Shown piece after piece: positions 1-6,903 of a stretch of 7,503 bases of DNA; positions within the stretch are counted from its first letter, which is position 1, and every line of letters begins with the position of its first letter. The notes below the pieces were generated by a model, which saw only the letters and a program-made list of their open reading frames with translations, was not told the origin of the DNA and ran no database searches. Position numbers and translations under genes: made by a program. The stretch lies in contig JBLNEL010000060.1 of the NCBI GenBank assembly GCA_050262615.1, positions 1 to 7,503 on the forward strand, in the 5' to 3' direction. This DNA comes from JAUZPB01 sp050262615. GTDB taxonomy: Bacteria > Bacteroidota > Ignavibacteria > Ignavibacteriales > SURF-24.

Positions 1-1326
1 GTAATTCTTAAGTGAGAGATTAAATAGCACTGGTGAATTCAAATTAGTGATAGTAAAAAAGGCCGCCAGGTTAATAAAGGTATAAATGTCGCTTACATCC
101 TTTTGCTTCTTCTGATGGCCATAAGCCAAAAAGAACATTACAAGTCCGATCACAAAGAAGATCAGAAGAATGTTGGTATTAATACTGCTCCCTTGTGGAA
201 TTGAGGCAATGATTATAAAGGCTATCATTAAGGTTGAGAGCAGTATTAATGATCTTTCAAGAAGCATTACATTTTTTACAGGAAACTTTTTAAATAATTC
301 AAAGTCATAATCAACCTGTGTAAACCTTTTCATCTGCTTCATTATTGGTTCAATAAAGAGTAGAATTGAAACAAAGAAGAAAAATAGAATTAACGGAATA
401 AAGTGAGAAACTTTAATATAATAAAGTGAAAGAATAATAAATATTACAGTAAAGCTTTCAATAAAAAACACGGTAAATTTATGCGATATTGAATTCCCGC
501 TGATAATATGGTGCAGATGACTTTTATCAGGTAAAAAAGGATTTTGTCTGCGCAATATTCTTCCAAACATTACCCTTATTGTGTCAACTAGTGGAATAGC
601 AAGAAGCATAATTGGAAAGGTCAGATCAAGAATATTCTTATTAAAATTTATTGAGGTCAGCAATGAAGCTAACACCAGAAAAAATCCAAGTGTTAACGAT
701 CCTGTATCTCCCAGAAATATTTTTGCCGGGTAGGCATTGTATTTAAGAAACCCTAATATGCTCCCCATAAGACTTGTTGTAAGTATAAGCAGGAATGTAT
801 TGTCAGATATTATTGAAAGAGCAAGCAGGATGGAAAATACAAGAAGAGAGAAGCCGCTGACCAGCCCATCCATACCATCGAGCAGATTAATTGAATTAAT
901 GCCCCCAAGAATAAATAATACCAGAAGAATATAATCAAACGGATATGGAACTATAAATTCAAAAAGTACTAGTTTATTGAACTTCGGAATCAAATAAAAT
1001 AAAAGCAGTATGGATGCCGATATCTGAAGCAGAAATTTCGCCGAATACTCAAGCCCCAGCATATCATCAAAAATACCAACCAGCAGAATTATATTTGCAG
1101 CAATTATAACTAGCCTGATCGAATTCAGTTCATCTGTAAAAGAAAGCAGCATAACTGATGTAACAAGAAAAATCAATAACCCGCCCATCCTCGGAACAAT
1201 ATCCTGATGTATCCTGCGATGTCCGGGCAGATCAACTACCCTTGTCTTTTTAAGATATGAAATAAAGTAGGGCGTAAAAAATATAGTAAAGATTAAACTA
1301 GTAAAGAAAATAAGTAGAAAATTCAT
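1..1326 (-). CDS. WecA/WbpL-type polyprenyl-phosphate sugar-1-phosphate transferase (C-terminus beyond window)
   Basis: Integral membrane enzyme of the MraY/WecA family, which transfers a HexNAc-1-phosphate from a UDP-sugar to undecaprenyl phosphate and so starts repeat-unit synthesis on the cytoplasmic face of the membrane. I translated 442 residues from ATG 1326; the frame is still open at base 1. Visible family hallmarks are PRMGG (45-49), the metal-site pair GIFDD (84-88), NLLDGMDGL (147-155), FLGDTGS (204-210) and the HLHH motif in DKSHLHH (267-273), set among many hydrophobic helices. A weak GGAAAG lies 8 bases before the start. WecA-like proteins are usually about 320-370 residues, so this one is long: after the usual helices comes a polar loop (about 327-355), then two more hydrophobic stretches (about 357-375 and 385-402). 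It follows a WbuB-like gene, as in some O-antigen loci. The family call is firm; the sugar substrate (GlcNAc, FucNAc or QuiNAc) cannot be read from the sequence. Confidence 0.93.
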   Translation of the reverse strand, partial: MNFLLIFFTSLIFTIFFTPYFISYLKKTRVVDLPGHRRIHQDIVPRMGGLLIFLVTSVMLLSFTDELNSIRLVIIAANIILLVGIFDDMLGLEYSAKFLLQISASILLLFYLIPKFNKLVLFEFIVPYPFDYILLVLFILGGINSINLLDGMDGLVSGFSLLVFSILLALSIISDNTFLLILTTSLMGSILGFLKYNAYPAKIFLGDTGSLTLGFFLVLASLLTSINFNKNILDLTFPIMLLAIPLVDTIRVMFGRILRRQNPFLPDKSHLHHIISGNSISHKFTVFFIESFTVIFIILSLYYIKVSHFIPLILFFFFVSILLFIEPIMKQMKRFTQVDYDFELFKKFPVKNVMLLERSLILLSTLMIAFIIIASIPQGSSINTNILLIFFVIGLVMFFLAYGHQKKQKDVSDIYTFINLAAFFTITNLNSPVLFNLSLKNY

Positions 1327-1409
1327 ATTCAATTCTTTCCAATTTCCAGTAATACATCAATTTAATTATACACTTCCCTTCATCTGATAACTTTATTAGT
1401 TTAATCTGT

Positions 1410-1538
1410 TTATTCTGAATTTAATTCATTCATTATATTGATTTTCATATTCGGGTCATCCATAATCATCTGAAAACTTCTTAACCATTCAAAAAATGAA
1501 ATACTAATTCTATGGCAAATTATGATGGAGTAAGACAT
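1410..1538 (-). CDS. Doubtful small ORF, 42 codons, unknown
   Basis: The ATG at 1538 opens a 42-codon frame ending in TAA at 1410-1412. Its C-terminal half (ending near NIMNELNSE) has a mixed, protein-like composition, while the N-terminal half is rich in Ile, Ser and Phe and looks random. There is no good Shine-Dalgarno motif; only a weak AAG lies just before the ATG. I recognise no domain. It could be a real small protein, the remnant of a decayed gene, or chance in AT-rich DNA; chance or remnant is more likely. Confidence 0.15.
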   Translation of the reverse strand: MSYSIIICHRISISFFEWLRSFQMIMDDPNMKINIMNELNSE

Positions 1539-1550
1539 GTTCTTATATTT

Positions 1551-1578
1551 AATGTAACCTATCCAGGGCAAATGTCAA
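1551..1578 (-). promoter_or_regulatory. Possible sigma-70-like promoter for the WecA-like gene
   Basis: On the minus strand a perfect TTGACA (1573-1578) is followed after 16 bases by TACATT (1551-1556), which matches four of six positions of the consensus -10 box. It lies about 225 bases upstream of the WecA-like start, and transcription would begin near 1544. In AT-rich DNA such pairs arise by chance, and many Bacteroidota use a different promoter consensus, so this is only a candidate. Confidence 0.25.
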
Positions 1579-1639
1579 CATAAGATTTTAGATATTGTGT
1601 TAAATGTCACCTGTATATAATAATAACCACTGCTATCTT

Positions 1640-2869
1640 TTATTTACTTATCTGACATTTAATAATTTCAAGAAATTCAGCTGCCAGCTTGTTTCTATCG
1701 AATTTTTCCAGGACAAATTTATATCCGTTTTCGCCATGAATTTTTATAAAACTGCTGTTATTGTAGTAGAAATTTATCTTAGTTATAAGATCATCATAGT
1801 TTTCAGGTTCAAAATAAACTCCGCCCTTTGCCGCTTCCACTATACTTCTCGCCTCTCCATTCACACCAATTAATACCGGCTTTTTCATTATCATTCCCTC
1901 GAAAAGTTTGGATGGAATAACTGTCTTAAACAGAGGTTCATTTTTCAGGTGAACACAGAAGAGATCAAGCTTCTTAATAATTGAGGCAATTTCTGATTTG
2001 CTTTGAATTGGAAATATTTTAATGTTTTTGAGCCCCTTTTCCTCAATCTCTTTTTCCAGTTTTTCCCTTTCTGCCCCTGAACCGACTATTACAAATTTTA
2101 CTTGTGTATCTTTAAGCTTCTCTGCAGCAAGAACTAATGTCCTGATTGAATGTGCCATTCCAATTGTACCAATATAGCCGCATTTGAAGCCATCTTCGAG
2201 GAAGCTTTTTAATTCTTTGTTCGTGATTTCCTTGCCGTTTGTAAAGGTATCTAAAGTCACCCCGTTAAAAATTACATCTATTTTTCTGCTTTCAACTCCT
2301 CTTGCTATCAGGTTATCCTTAAAGGACTTTGTAACCGATACTATCTTTGTTGCAGATCGGTATAGGCTTAATTCCACATGCTCCAGTAAACGTATCAGGA
2401 GCCTGTTCTTTAATGCACCCACTGCAATTATAGACTCAGGCCACAGATCCCTTAATTCAAGTATAAAGGGTTTGCGCTTGAACTTAGAGATCCATTTACC
2501 TGCAACTGCACAAAAGAATTGTGGAGTCGTTGCAATAAGAAGGTCATATTTGATCCCGGAAAAAACAACATACAAAAATGCAGCCATCATGTATAAAACA
2601 TAATTAAGCGTCCTCAATACAATTCCCTCATTGGGTGTAATAAAGGTCCATACCCTTACGACTTGAATTCCCTCGATTATCTCTTTATAAAGTAACTTAT
2701 TTTTATAACCAGGATAGATTTTTCCGTCAGGATGGTTCGGAAAGTTAGTAATTACTGTTACATCAATATCTTTAATCCATTCTCTTGCATGCTCAAATGT
2801 TCTGTTAGCCGGAGCATTAACCTCCGGTGGGAAATAGTGTGTCAGAAATACTATATGATTCCTTTTCAT
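1640..2869 (-). CDS. GT4-family glycosyltransferase, WbuB/WbjE-like
   Basis: Cytoplasmic or membrane-associated GT-B-fold transferase that adds a sugar from a nucleotide donor to the growing lipid-linked repeat unit. Numbered from the longer start at 2884 (414 residues), the N-terminal domain carries the signature FPPEVNAPANRTFEHAREW (18-36), typical of WbuB-like enzymes, and ELRDLWPES (143-151). The C-terminal donor domain has GYIGTIGMAH (226-235) and PSKLFEGM in the position of the family's E-containing motif. Hydrophobic residues around 95-110 may contact the membrane. I prefer the second Met (2869, 409 residues): a GGAG lies 9 bases before it, nothing SD-like precedes 2884, and relatives start close to the LTHYFPPE segment. 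WbuB and WbjE are described as L-FucNAc transferases in O-antigen synthesis, but no UDP-L-FucNAc synthesis genes are visible here, so the sugar is open. The gene lies alone between two non-coding gaps of about 190 and 313 bases. Confidence 0.92.
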   Translation of the reverse strand: MKRNHIVFLTHYFPPEVNAPANRTFEHAREWIKDIDVTVITNFPNHPDGKIYPGYKNKLLYKEIIEGIQVVRVWTFITPNEGIVLRTLNYVLYMMAAFLYVVFSGIKYDLLIATTPQFFCAVAGKWISKFKRKPFILELRDLWPESIIAVGALKNRLLIRLLEHVELSLYRSATKIVSVTKSFKDNLIARGVESRKIDVIFNGVTLDTFTNGKEITNKELKSFLEDGFKCGYIGTIGMAHSIRTLVLAAEKLKDTQVKFVIVGSGAEREKLEKEIEEKGLKNIKIFPIQSKSEIASIIKKLDLFCVHLKNEPLFKTVIPSKLFEGMIMKKPVLIGVNGEARSIVEAAKGGVYFEPENYDDLITKINFYYNNSSFIKIHGENGYKFVLEKFDRNKLAAEFLEIIKCQISK

Positions 2870-2878
2870 CAAATTATG

Positions 2879-2882
2879 CTCC
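2879..2882 (-). promoter_or_regulatory. Ribosome binding site supporting the 2869 start
   Basis: GGAG on the minus strand with a 9-base spacer to the ATG at 2867-2869. It overlaps the alternative upstream ATG (2882-2884), which itself has only A-rich sequence before it. This favours the shorter protein. Confidence 0.55.
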
Positions 2883-2912
2883 ATTACGATTTTGCTTTTA
2901 GTAAGAACACTG

Positions 2913-2980
2913 TTAGATCCGGAACCTCTTAGATCCGGAAATCTGTTAAGTCCCGAAACGGGATTAGGTCCGGAACCTTA
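2913..2980. repeat. Four degenerate tandem repeats centred on TCCGGA, each an imperfect palindrome
   Basis: The motif TTA(G/A)(A/G)TCC(G/C)GAA starts at 2913, 2929, 2946 and 2964, giving steps of 16, 17 and 18 bases. Each unit is itself an inverted repeat, and the arms differ between units in ways that keep the pairing: AGAT...ATCT in unit 2 (2931-2944), TCCCG-AAA-CGGGA in unit 3 (2951-2963), AGGT...ACCT in unit 4 (2967-2979), and AGAT...ACCT in unit 1, which still pairs as RNA through a G-U. The cluster lies in the untranslated gap upstream of the WbuB-like gene. It could be a row of small RNA hairpins, an array of protein-binding palindromes, or a dispersed intergenic repeat. Confidence 0.7.
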
Positions 2981-2992
2981 TTCGCCTCACAG

Positions 2993-3007
2993 ATCTTATG
3001 ATAAGAT
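2993..3007. promoter_or_regulatory. Perfect 15-base dyad, possible operator
   Basis: ATCTTAT-G-ATAAGAT is a perfect inverted repeat with 7-base arms and a 1-base centre, 12 bases from the TCCGGA repeat cluster. A one-base loop is too short for an RNA hairpin, so a dimeric DNA-binding protein is the more natural reading. No good promoter is evident next to it, and chance is possible in AT-rich DNA. Confidence 0.35.
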
Positions 3008-3059
3008 AAACTTACATAAACCCCGTTTCCTGAAATCCCTGAAACAACTCTTAATCACA

Positions 3060-4688
3060 CTAATAAACAATTTTATATGACAGCTTTGCTGGCAGGTTAT
3101 CAGCCCCTATTACCAACATTTTATTCCTGATTTTCTCACCGAATCTTGGACAATACCATCCTTCTTCAATTGAACATCTTCCGTTTTCTACAATTATTTT
3201 AATTATATTTTTATCGGATCTTATATAGGCGGTATTACCTACTAATTCTACCTCAGCTTCAGGTGAGAAGTGGATAAAACTCTCAGCTATATGATTTCCT
3301 ACACCTGAAATATTGTCTTCAACCAGTATCGACCTCAAAGAGGCTTCACAATATATTTTTCTCTTATGCTTAATTCTATCTCCGATCAATGCGGAATATC
3401 CATCAAACTCCCCATAAAATTTCAGCAATCCTGCTTCGTGTTCCAGAAGGACATTATGTGGAACAAACCTTCGTGCCACTCTAAAACTATCCCAGCATTC
3501 AGCCTGATCAATGCCGTCTATAGCCACGGTATTGTGTGCCTTTGTACTTCTTACATATGAACGCATTTCCCCTGCAGGGTATTCATATACTCCTGAATCA
3601 ACCACTATTCGGCTGGAGAATATGGATAGCTCATAGCTGAAAAGGTCTGCATGTGCATGAGCAGGCAGATAATCAGGACCAATTTTCCCTCCGTCAATTA
3701 CAAGGTATATATCTTCATTTCTGAAAACATAATACCCGGAATCATTAAAGGAGGTTTTTCTTGCCGGTTTATATTTAATTAACCTCCAACAGTAATCCTT
3801 AAGTTTTTCAGATGACTGAGCAATTTCAAAGGTCGAATCGTTAAATAATGCTATTTTCCCATCAGGATGAGTCATTGCATCAAGAAACACACACATCTTT
3901 TTTGCAATTTCCGTAAGGTGATCAATAAAATCCTTCTGATCTTCTGGCAGAATATTAATAAGGTCAAGAACACATTCAAACATTAAAGCATGATACATTA
4001 TGCTGCGTTCAAAATATCCGCCGTCTCTGAGCACCTGAATTTTAAGCTCTTTACCAAATATCTCTTTGCCTCTTTCAAACCACTTGCCGGCATCACCTTT
4101 TCTGTTAAAGTAAAGTCCTGCAAATATAAGAGCACGTGCATTTTCTAAAAGGTGATTCCCGGGATGATAGGTCTCCAGGTTATTTATTAAATATGTAGCT
4201 TGATGGAAAAGACTTGCTGATATTTGCTCATCATTTATTCCTGATTTAATCCAATTAACGATTCTTAAGGATAGAGGATACGGGTGCCACCCAACAGTTC
4301 TACCTGCCGGATTTCCTTTTATCCAGTTTCTGCAAATCTCCAGGCGATCTCTCTCTTCAAGTAAGTACAGGTAACCAAAATAATGCAGGTTAAATCTCCA
4401 TAGCAGCGGCATCTCCTTTGATTCCCAATCAGGGAATCTTTCCGGGAATTGTTTACTGACATTAAGAAAAGTAAAATTTCCTCTTAATATGTAACCTCTG
4501 CAATTCCATGGCTCACGCTGAAGAAAATATGTACGATTATTCAAACAAAAATCCCCATCCGGAATGTCCGGTCGGATCCTGGGATTATATATTTTCTGCT
4601 TTAACTTAGAAAATACCCGCCCGAATGTTTGCGATAATTTAAGATACCGGATAGTATTAAAATACCTGAAAGTTCTGCTGATGGCCAT
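3060..4688 (-). CDS. Heparinase II/III-like (alginate-lyase-family) protein of a glycan locus
   Basis: A 542-residue protein with the layout of heparinase II/III-type polysaccharide lyases: a helical toroid N-terminal domain followed by a beta-sheet C-terminal domain. N-terminal marks are LLWRFNLHYFGYL (95-107), GWHPYPLSLR (133-142), HPGNHLLENARAL (175-187) and DGGYFERSIMYH (222-233). C-terminal marks are HAHAD (344-348), VVDSGVYEY (362-370) and the run R376, Y378, R380, T382, AHNTV (384-388). The conserved Tyr/His positions, including NHLLEN and YFERSIMYH, look intact, so it may be an active enzyme. I see no signal peptide: the N-terminus is basic and polar, unlike secreted heparinases, which suggests a cytoplasmic or unconventionally placed protein. 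Its ATG directly abuts the TAA of the preceding GT4 gene with no clear Shine-Dalgarno motif, implying translational coupling. Members of this family are often found in O-antigen or exopolysaccharide clusters, where they may trim or modify the polymer; the substrate is unknown. Confidence 0.9.
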   Translation of the reverse strand: MAISRTFRYFNTIRYLKLSQTFGRVFSKLKQKIYNPRIRPDIPDGDFCLNNRTYFLQREPWNCRGYILRGNFTFLNVSKQFPERFPDWESKEMPLLWRFNLHYFGYLYLLEERDRLEICRNWIKGNPAGRTVGWHPYPLSLRIVNWIKSGINDEQISASLFHQATYLINNLETYHPGNHLLENARALIFAGLYFNRKGDAGKWFERGKEIFGKELKIQVLRDGGYFERSIMYHALMFECVLDLINILPEDQKDFIDHLTEIAKKMCVFLDAMTHPDGKIALFNDSTFEIAQSSEKLKDYCWRLIKYKPARKTSFNDSGYYVFRNEDIYLVIDGGKIGPDYLPAHAHADLFSYELSIFSSRIVVDSGVYEYPAGEMRSYVRSTKAHNTVAIDGIDQAECWDSFRVARRFVPHNVLLEHEAGLLKFYGEFDGYSALIGDRIKHKRKIYCEASLRSILVEDNISGVGNHIAESFIHFSPEAEVELVGNTAYIRSDKNIIKIIVENGRCSIEEGWYCPRFGEKIRNKMLVIGADNLPAKLSYKIVY

Positions 4689-5846
4689 TTATTCGGCAGT
4701 TAATTTAATAATCGAATTGTCTTTAATAATTCTGTTGGATAGAGATGCTCTGATAAGTTCGGACATCCTGAGACCCACAATATCCCAGGTATAATTCTGC
4801 TGATATTTCCTGAATCCCTGCTGACCAAGTCTTTTGCATAGAATTGGATCATCAAGTAATCTTATCAGAGCTGCTGCCAGCTGCGAAACACTGTTCGGTT
4901 CTACAAGAATACCATTTTCATCATTTACAAAGTCCGGGATAGCTCCGATGTTTGTTGCCACAACCGGCAGACTGTACATCATCGATTCAAGAAAGACAAT
5001 CCCAAAGGGCTCAAGCTTTGTGGGCAGACAAAATATTGAGGATCTCGAATAATACCCGGCAACTTCAGTTAATGGTATATCGCCTGTAATTTCAACATTT
5101 GGAATATTTAATTGAGGACTGCATCCAAGTATTGTCAAATGAGCATCCGGATGCTTTTTAAGTACTATTTCAAAGGCTTCAGCAAGAATTGGTCCCCCTT
5201 TTCTATCCCATCGCCTCCCAACAAAAATAATTTTCTTTGAATCGTAGTTCCGTTCTTCCAGCATCAGCGAATCAAGTTTAATATTGCTTCCTGCTCCAAC
5301 ACATTTAACTTTTCTTGCGTCAAGCTTATAGTCATTGAGTAAACTTCTGGTAATGTTATTACTCATTGTAAAATTAAGATCTGTGTCTTTATAAATCTTT
5401 TTTTCGAGATTAAGCCAATTGTCTGAAGGCATTTTATGCAGTTTGTATTCAGGGTAGTTTCTATTCTCCAGGAAAGTGTGATCTGTATATAGATAGTGAG
5501 GTACAGATTCTATTTTTGCGTTAAAAAGTGATTGAGTCTGAAATGTGAATAATAAATCTCCAGAGGATTTAAATTCTAAAGCAATTTTTTTTATTTTTCT
5601 ATAAATAAAAGTATTTGTAAAAAGGCATTCGCCTATGCTTTTTCGCCTCAGGAGGATATCTTTCCAATACATCAAAATAATAGAAAGTAAATTTCTCAGG
5701 AAATCAAGCTTACTTTTTCTTATTATTTCCCAAACGTCTACGACTAAAACCTGGCATTCAGGAAATCTTGTTTTCAGTATTTCTTCAACCCTGTCATTTA
5801 TATGTGAAAATGACTGAATCTTAAAAAATATTATCTTCTTCGTCAT
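4689..5846 (-). CDS. GT4-family glycosyltransferase
   Basis: A 385-residue retaining GT-B transferase. Numbered from the ATG at 5846, the C-terminal donor-binding domain is clear: FVGRRWDRKGG (208-218), LTILGCSP (237-244), and the EX7E motif in PTKLEPFGIVFLES (275-288, with E279 and E287), followed by PVVATNIGAIPDFV (294-307). The N-terminal acceptor domain is divergent, with YLYTDHTFLENRNYP (118-132) as its best landmark. There is no signal peptide or obvious membrane helix. An in-frame ATG at 5900 would add 18 mostly basic residues and overlap the upstream gene; the 5846 start has a strong GGAGG and gives a normal GT4 N-terminus, so I chose it. The stop codon touches the start of the heparinase-like gene. 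It probably adds one sugar of the repeat unit; donor and acceptor cannot be told. Confidence 0.92.
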   Translation of the reverse strand: MTKKIIFFKIQSFSHINDRVEEILKTRFPECQVLVVDVWEIIRKSKLDFLRNLLSIILMYWKDILLRRKSIGECLFTNTFIYRKIKKIALEFKSSGDLLFTFQTQSLFNAKIESVPHYLYTDHTFLENRNYPEYKLHKMPSDNWLNLEKKIYKDTDLNFTMSNNITRSLLNDYKLDARKVKCVGAGSNIKLDSLMLEERNYDSKKIIFVGRRWDRKGGPILAEAFEIVLKKHPDAHLTILGCSPQLNIPNVEITGDIPLTEVAGYYSRSSIFCLPTKLEPFGIVFLESMMYSLPVVATNIGAIPDFVNDENGILVEPNSVSQLAAALIRLLDDPILCKRLGQQGFRKYQQNYTWDIVGLRMSELIRASLSNRIIKDNSIIKLTAE

Positions 5847-5857
5847 GCTCCTCCCTC
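5847..5857 (-). promoter_or_regulatory. Strong ribosome binding site between the two GT4 genes
   Basis: The 11 bases between the TGA of the upstream GT4 gene and the ATG at 5846 read GAGGGAGGAGC on the minus strand, a purine-rich Shine-Dalgarno block. It decides the 5846 start over 5900 and suggests coupled re-initiation. Confidence 0.75.
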
Positions 5858-6898
5858 TCAGTTTTCCTTTTCTCCGCACCCGGAGAGGATCTCCTGGCAA
5901 TAGGATAAATATTTCTGAACCCAGTACTGTGAATTATAGAGTTCTGATTTCTTTAGTGAATTGTTTTTCAATTTCTTCAGTAGCTGTCTGTCATTATCCA
6001 GAAGAGATAACGCCTTTACAACTTCATCTGCATTTTTAGGATTTACCAGAATTGCTTCTTCGTTTGCAGTCACCATTTCTTTTAATGTATCCAAATTGGT
6101 ACAAACAATTGCAAGCCCTGCAATAAACGCCTCAATAATTACTCCGGGATAACCTTCTTTATAGCTTGGCAGGATCATAACATCGTATTTTAGTAATTCA
6201 TCTTTAACCATATCCTGAGGCATAATTCCCATATATTTTACTGAAGAACCTTCAAATATCTCAGAAGTCAATCCGTCAAAAAAAGGACCATATATATCAA
6301 TACAAACACCCGGTAATTTTTTTGATGCTTCAATAAGTTCAAAGATCCCCTTCTCTTTTCTTACATGAGAAACAAAAATTACTCTTAAGGGACCCATATT
6401 ATCAGCAATTTTTGGCGGAGGCGAAGTAATCTTTCTATGATTGGGAAACCAGCGGACATTTCCATGAGAGGAAAACTTTCTAACCAGAGCCTGAGTTTCA
6501 AAAAGAACCAGATCCGCTTTAAAAAGAACCTGATCATATAAGAACCTGGATATAATATCCGCCTTACGGTATAGCTGCGAAAAATCACCGCCGAAAAGCC
6601 TGAAGATAAGTTTTTTGTTTAGTAGCCTTGAAATTAGAAATACAAAAGGAGCAAGCACAACAATTCCACGGTACGAGGCATGAAGGTTTACAACATCAAC
6701 TTTTGTAGCCTGTGCATATATCATATAAAGCAGCTTGAAAATTGCAAATGGATTGGACTTATTAATATTCGAATTAATCACATAGAATTCACAATTGCTG
6801 CACTGAGCTAACTCTTCGGTTAATAATTTAAATAGAACAGTCGCTCCTCCAAGCGGAGGAGGCAGCGGCCCTATTAATAATAATTTAAGTTTGGACAA
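5858..6898 (-). CDS. GT4-family glycosyltransferase, TTG start
   Basis: A 346-residue retaining GT-B transferase. The N-terminus has the glycine-rich loop GPLPPPLGG (10-18), usual at the start of GT4 enzymes of capsule and O-antigen loci. LFGGDF (101-106) and the turn VLFET (131-135) lie in the acceptor domain. The donor domain has FVSHVRKEKG (175-184), DIYGP (201-205) and the EX7E motif in PSYKEGYPGVIIEA (244-257, with E248 and E256). The start is TTG (6896-6898), preceded by GGAG at a 5-base spacing; the N-terminal loop needs this start or one very near it, and I see no in-frame ATG close by. The gene begins 36 bases after the CapK-like stop and ends 11 bases before the next gene, so it belongs to the same operon. 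Compared with the neighbouring GT4 genes it is not a recent duplicate. Its sugar specificity is unknown. Confidence 0.92.
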   Translation of the reverse strand: MSKLKLLLIGPLPPPLGGATVLFKLLTEELAQCSNCEFYVINSNINKSNPFAIFKLLYMIYAQATKVDVVNLHASYRGIVVLAPFVFLISRLLNKKLIFRLFGGDFSQLYRKADIISRFLYDQVLFKADLVLFETQALVRKFSSHGNVRWFPNHRKITSPPPKIADNMGPLRVIFVSHVRKEKGIFELIEASKKLPGVCIDIYGPFFDGLTSEIFEGSSVKYMGIMPQDMVKDELLKYDVMILPSYKEGYPGVIIEAFIAGLAIVCTNLDTLKEMVTANEEAILVNPKNADEVVKALSLLDNDRQLLKKLKNNSLKKSELYNSQYWVQKYLSYCQEILSGCGEKEN

Positions 6899-6903
6899 TA
6901 TTA

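Larger units (their letters stand above)
1327..1639. other. Intergenic gap of 313 bases between WbuB-like and WecA-like genes
   Basis: AT-rich stretch with no convincing gene. Read on the minus strand, it holds a TTGACA-type promoter candidate (1551-1578) and a 42-codon ORF (1410-1538), both listed separately and both weak. I found no GC-rich hairpin followed by a T-run after the WbuB-like stop codon, so nothing shows that transcription ends here. The gap is far larger than the 0-36 base spacings between the upstream genes. The WecA-like gene may therefore have its own promoter, or the gap may mark an old insertion or deletion joint. Confidence 0.6.

Noticed and set aside
737..934. Plus-strand ORF of 65 codons
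   Set aside because: Antisense shadow of the catalytic core of the WecA-like gene, where strong family motifs prove the minus strand is coding.
1604..1873. Plus-strand ORF of 89 codons reaching into the 1327-1639 gap
   Set aside because: It is mostly antisense to the end of the WbuB-like gene, has no Shine-Dalgarno motif and is rich in Phe, Tyr and Ile as expected by chance in AT-rich DNA.
2184..2603. Plus-strand ORF of 139 codons
   Set aside because: It lies wholly antisense to the WbuB-like gene, shows no recognisable domain, and its composition is what a reverse-frame shadow gives.
2913..2980. CRISPR array
   Set aside because: The units are tandem without unique spacers of proper length, are only 16-18 bases apart, and no cas gene is near.
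2892..3080. Plus-strand ORF of 62 codons running through the repeat cluster
   Set aside because: Its Pro/Glu-rich pattern (repeated LDPEP/LGPEP-like steps) is simply the translated TCCGGA repeats, and it runs into the heparinase-like gene on the other strand.
5847..5900. Longer start at 5900 for the second GT4 gene
   Set aside because: It adds 18 basic residues not seen in such enzymes and overlaps the upstream gene, whereas 5846 has a strong ribosome binding site.
6385..6588. Minus-strand ORF of 67 codons
   Set aside because: It lies in another frame inside the GT4 gene whose motifs are clear on both sides, so it is a shadow.
4689..6898. Recent tandem duplication of GT4 genes
   Set aside because: The two neighbouring GT4 proteins share only family motifs (GG/KGG loops and EX7E); the rest differs strongly, so they are distant paralogues.
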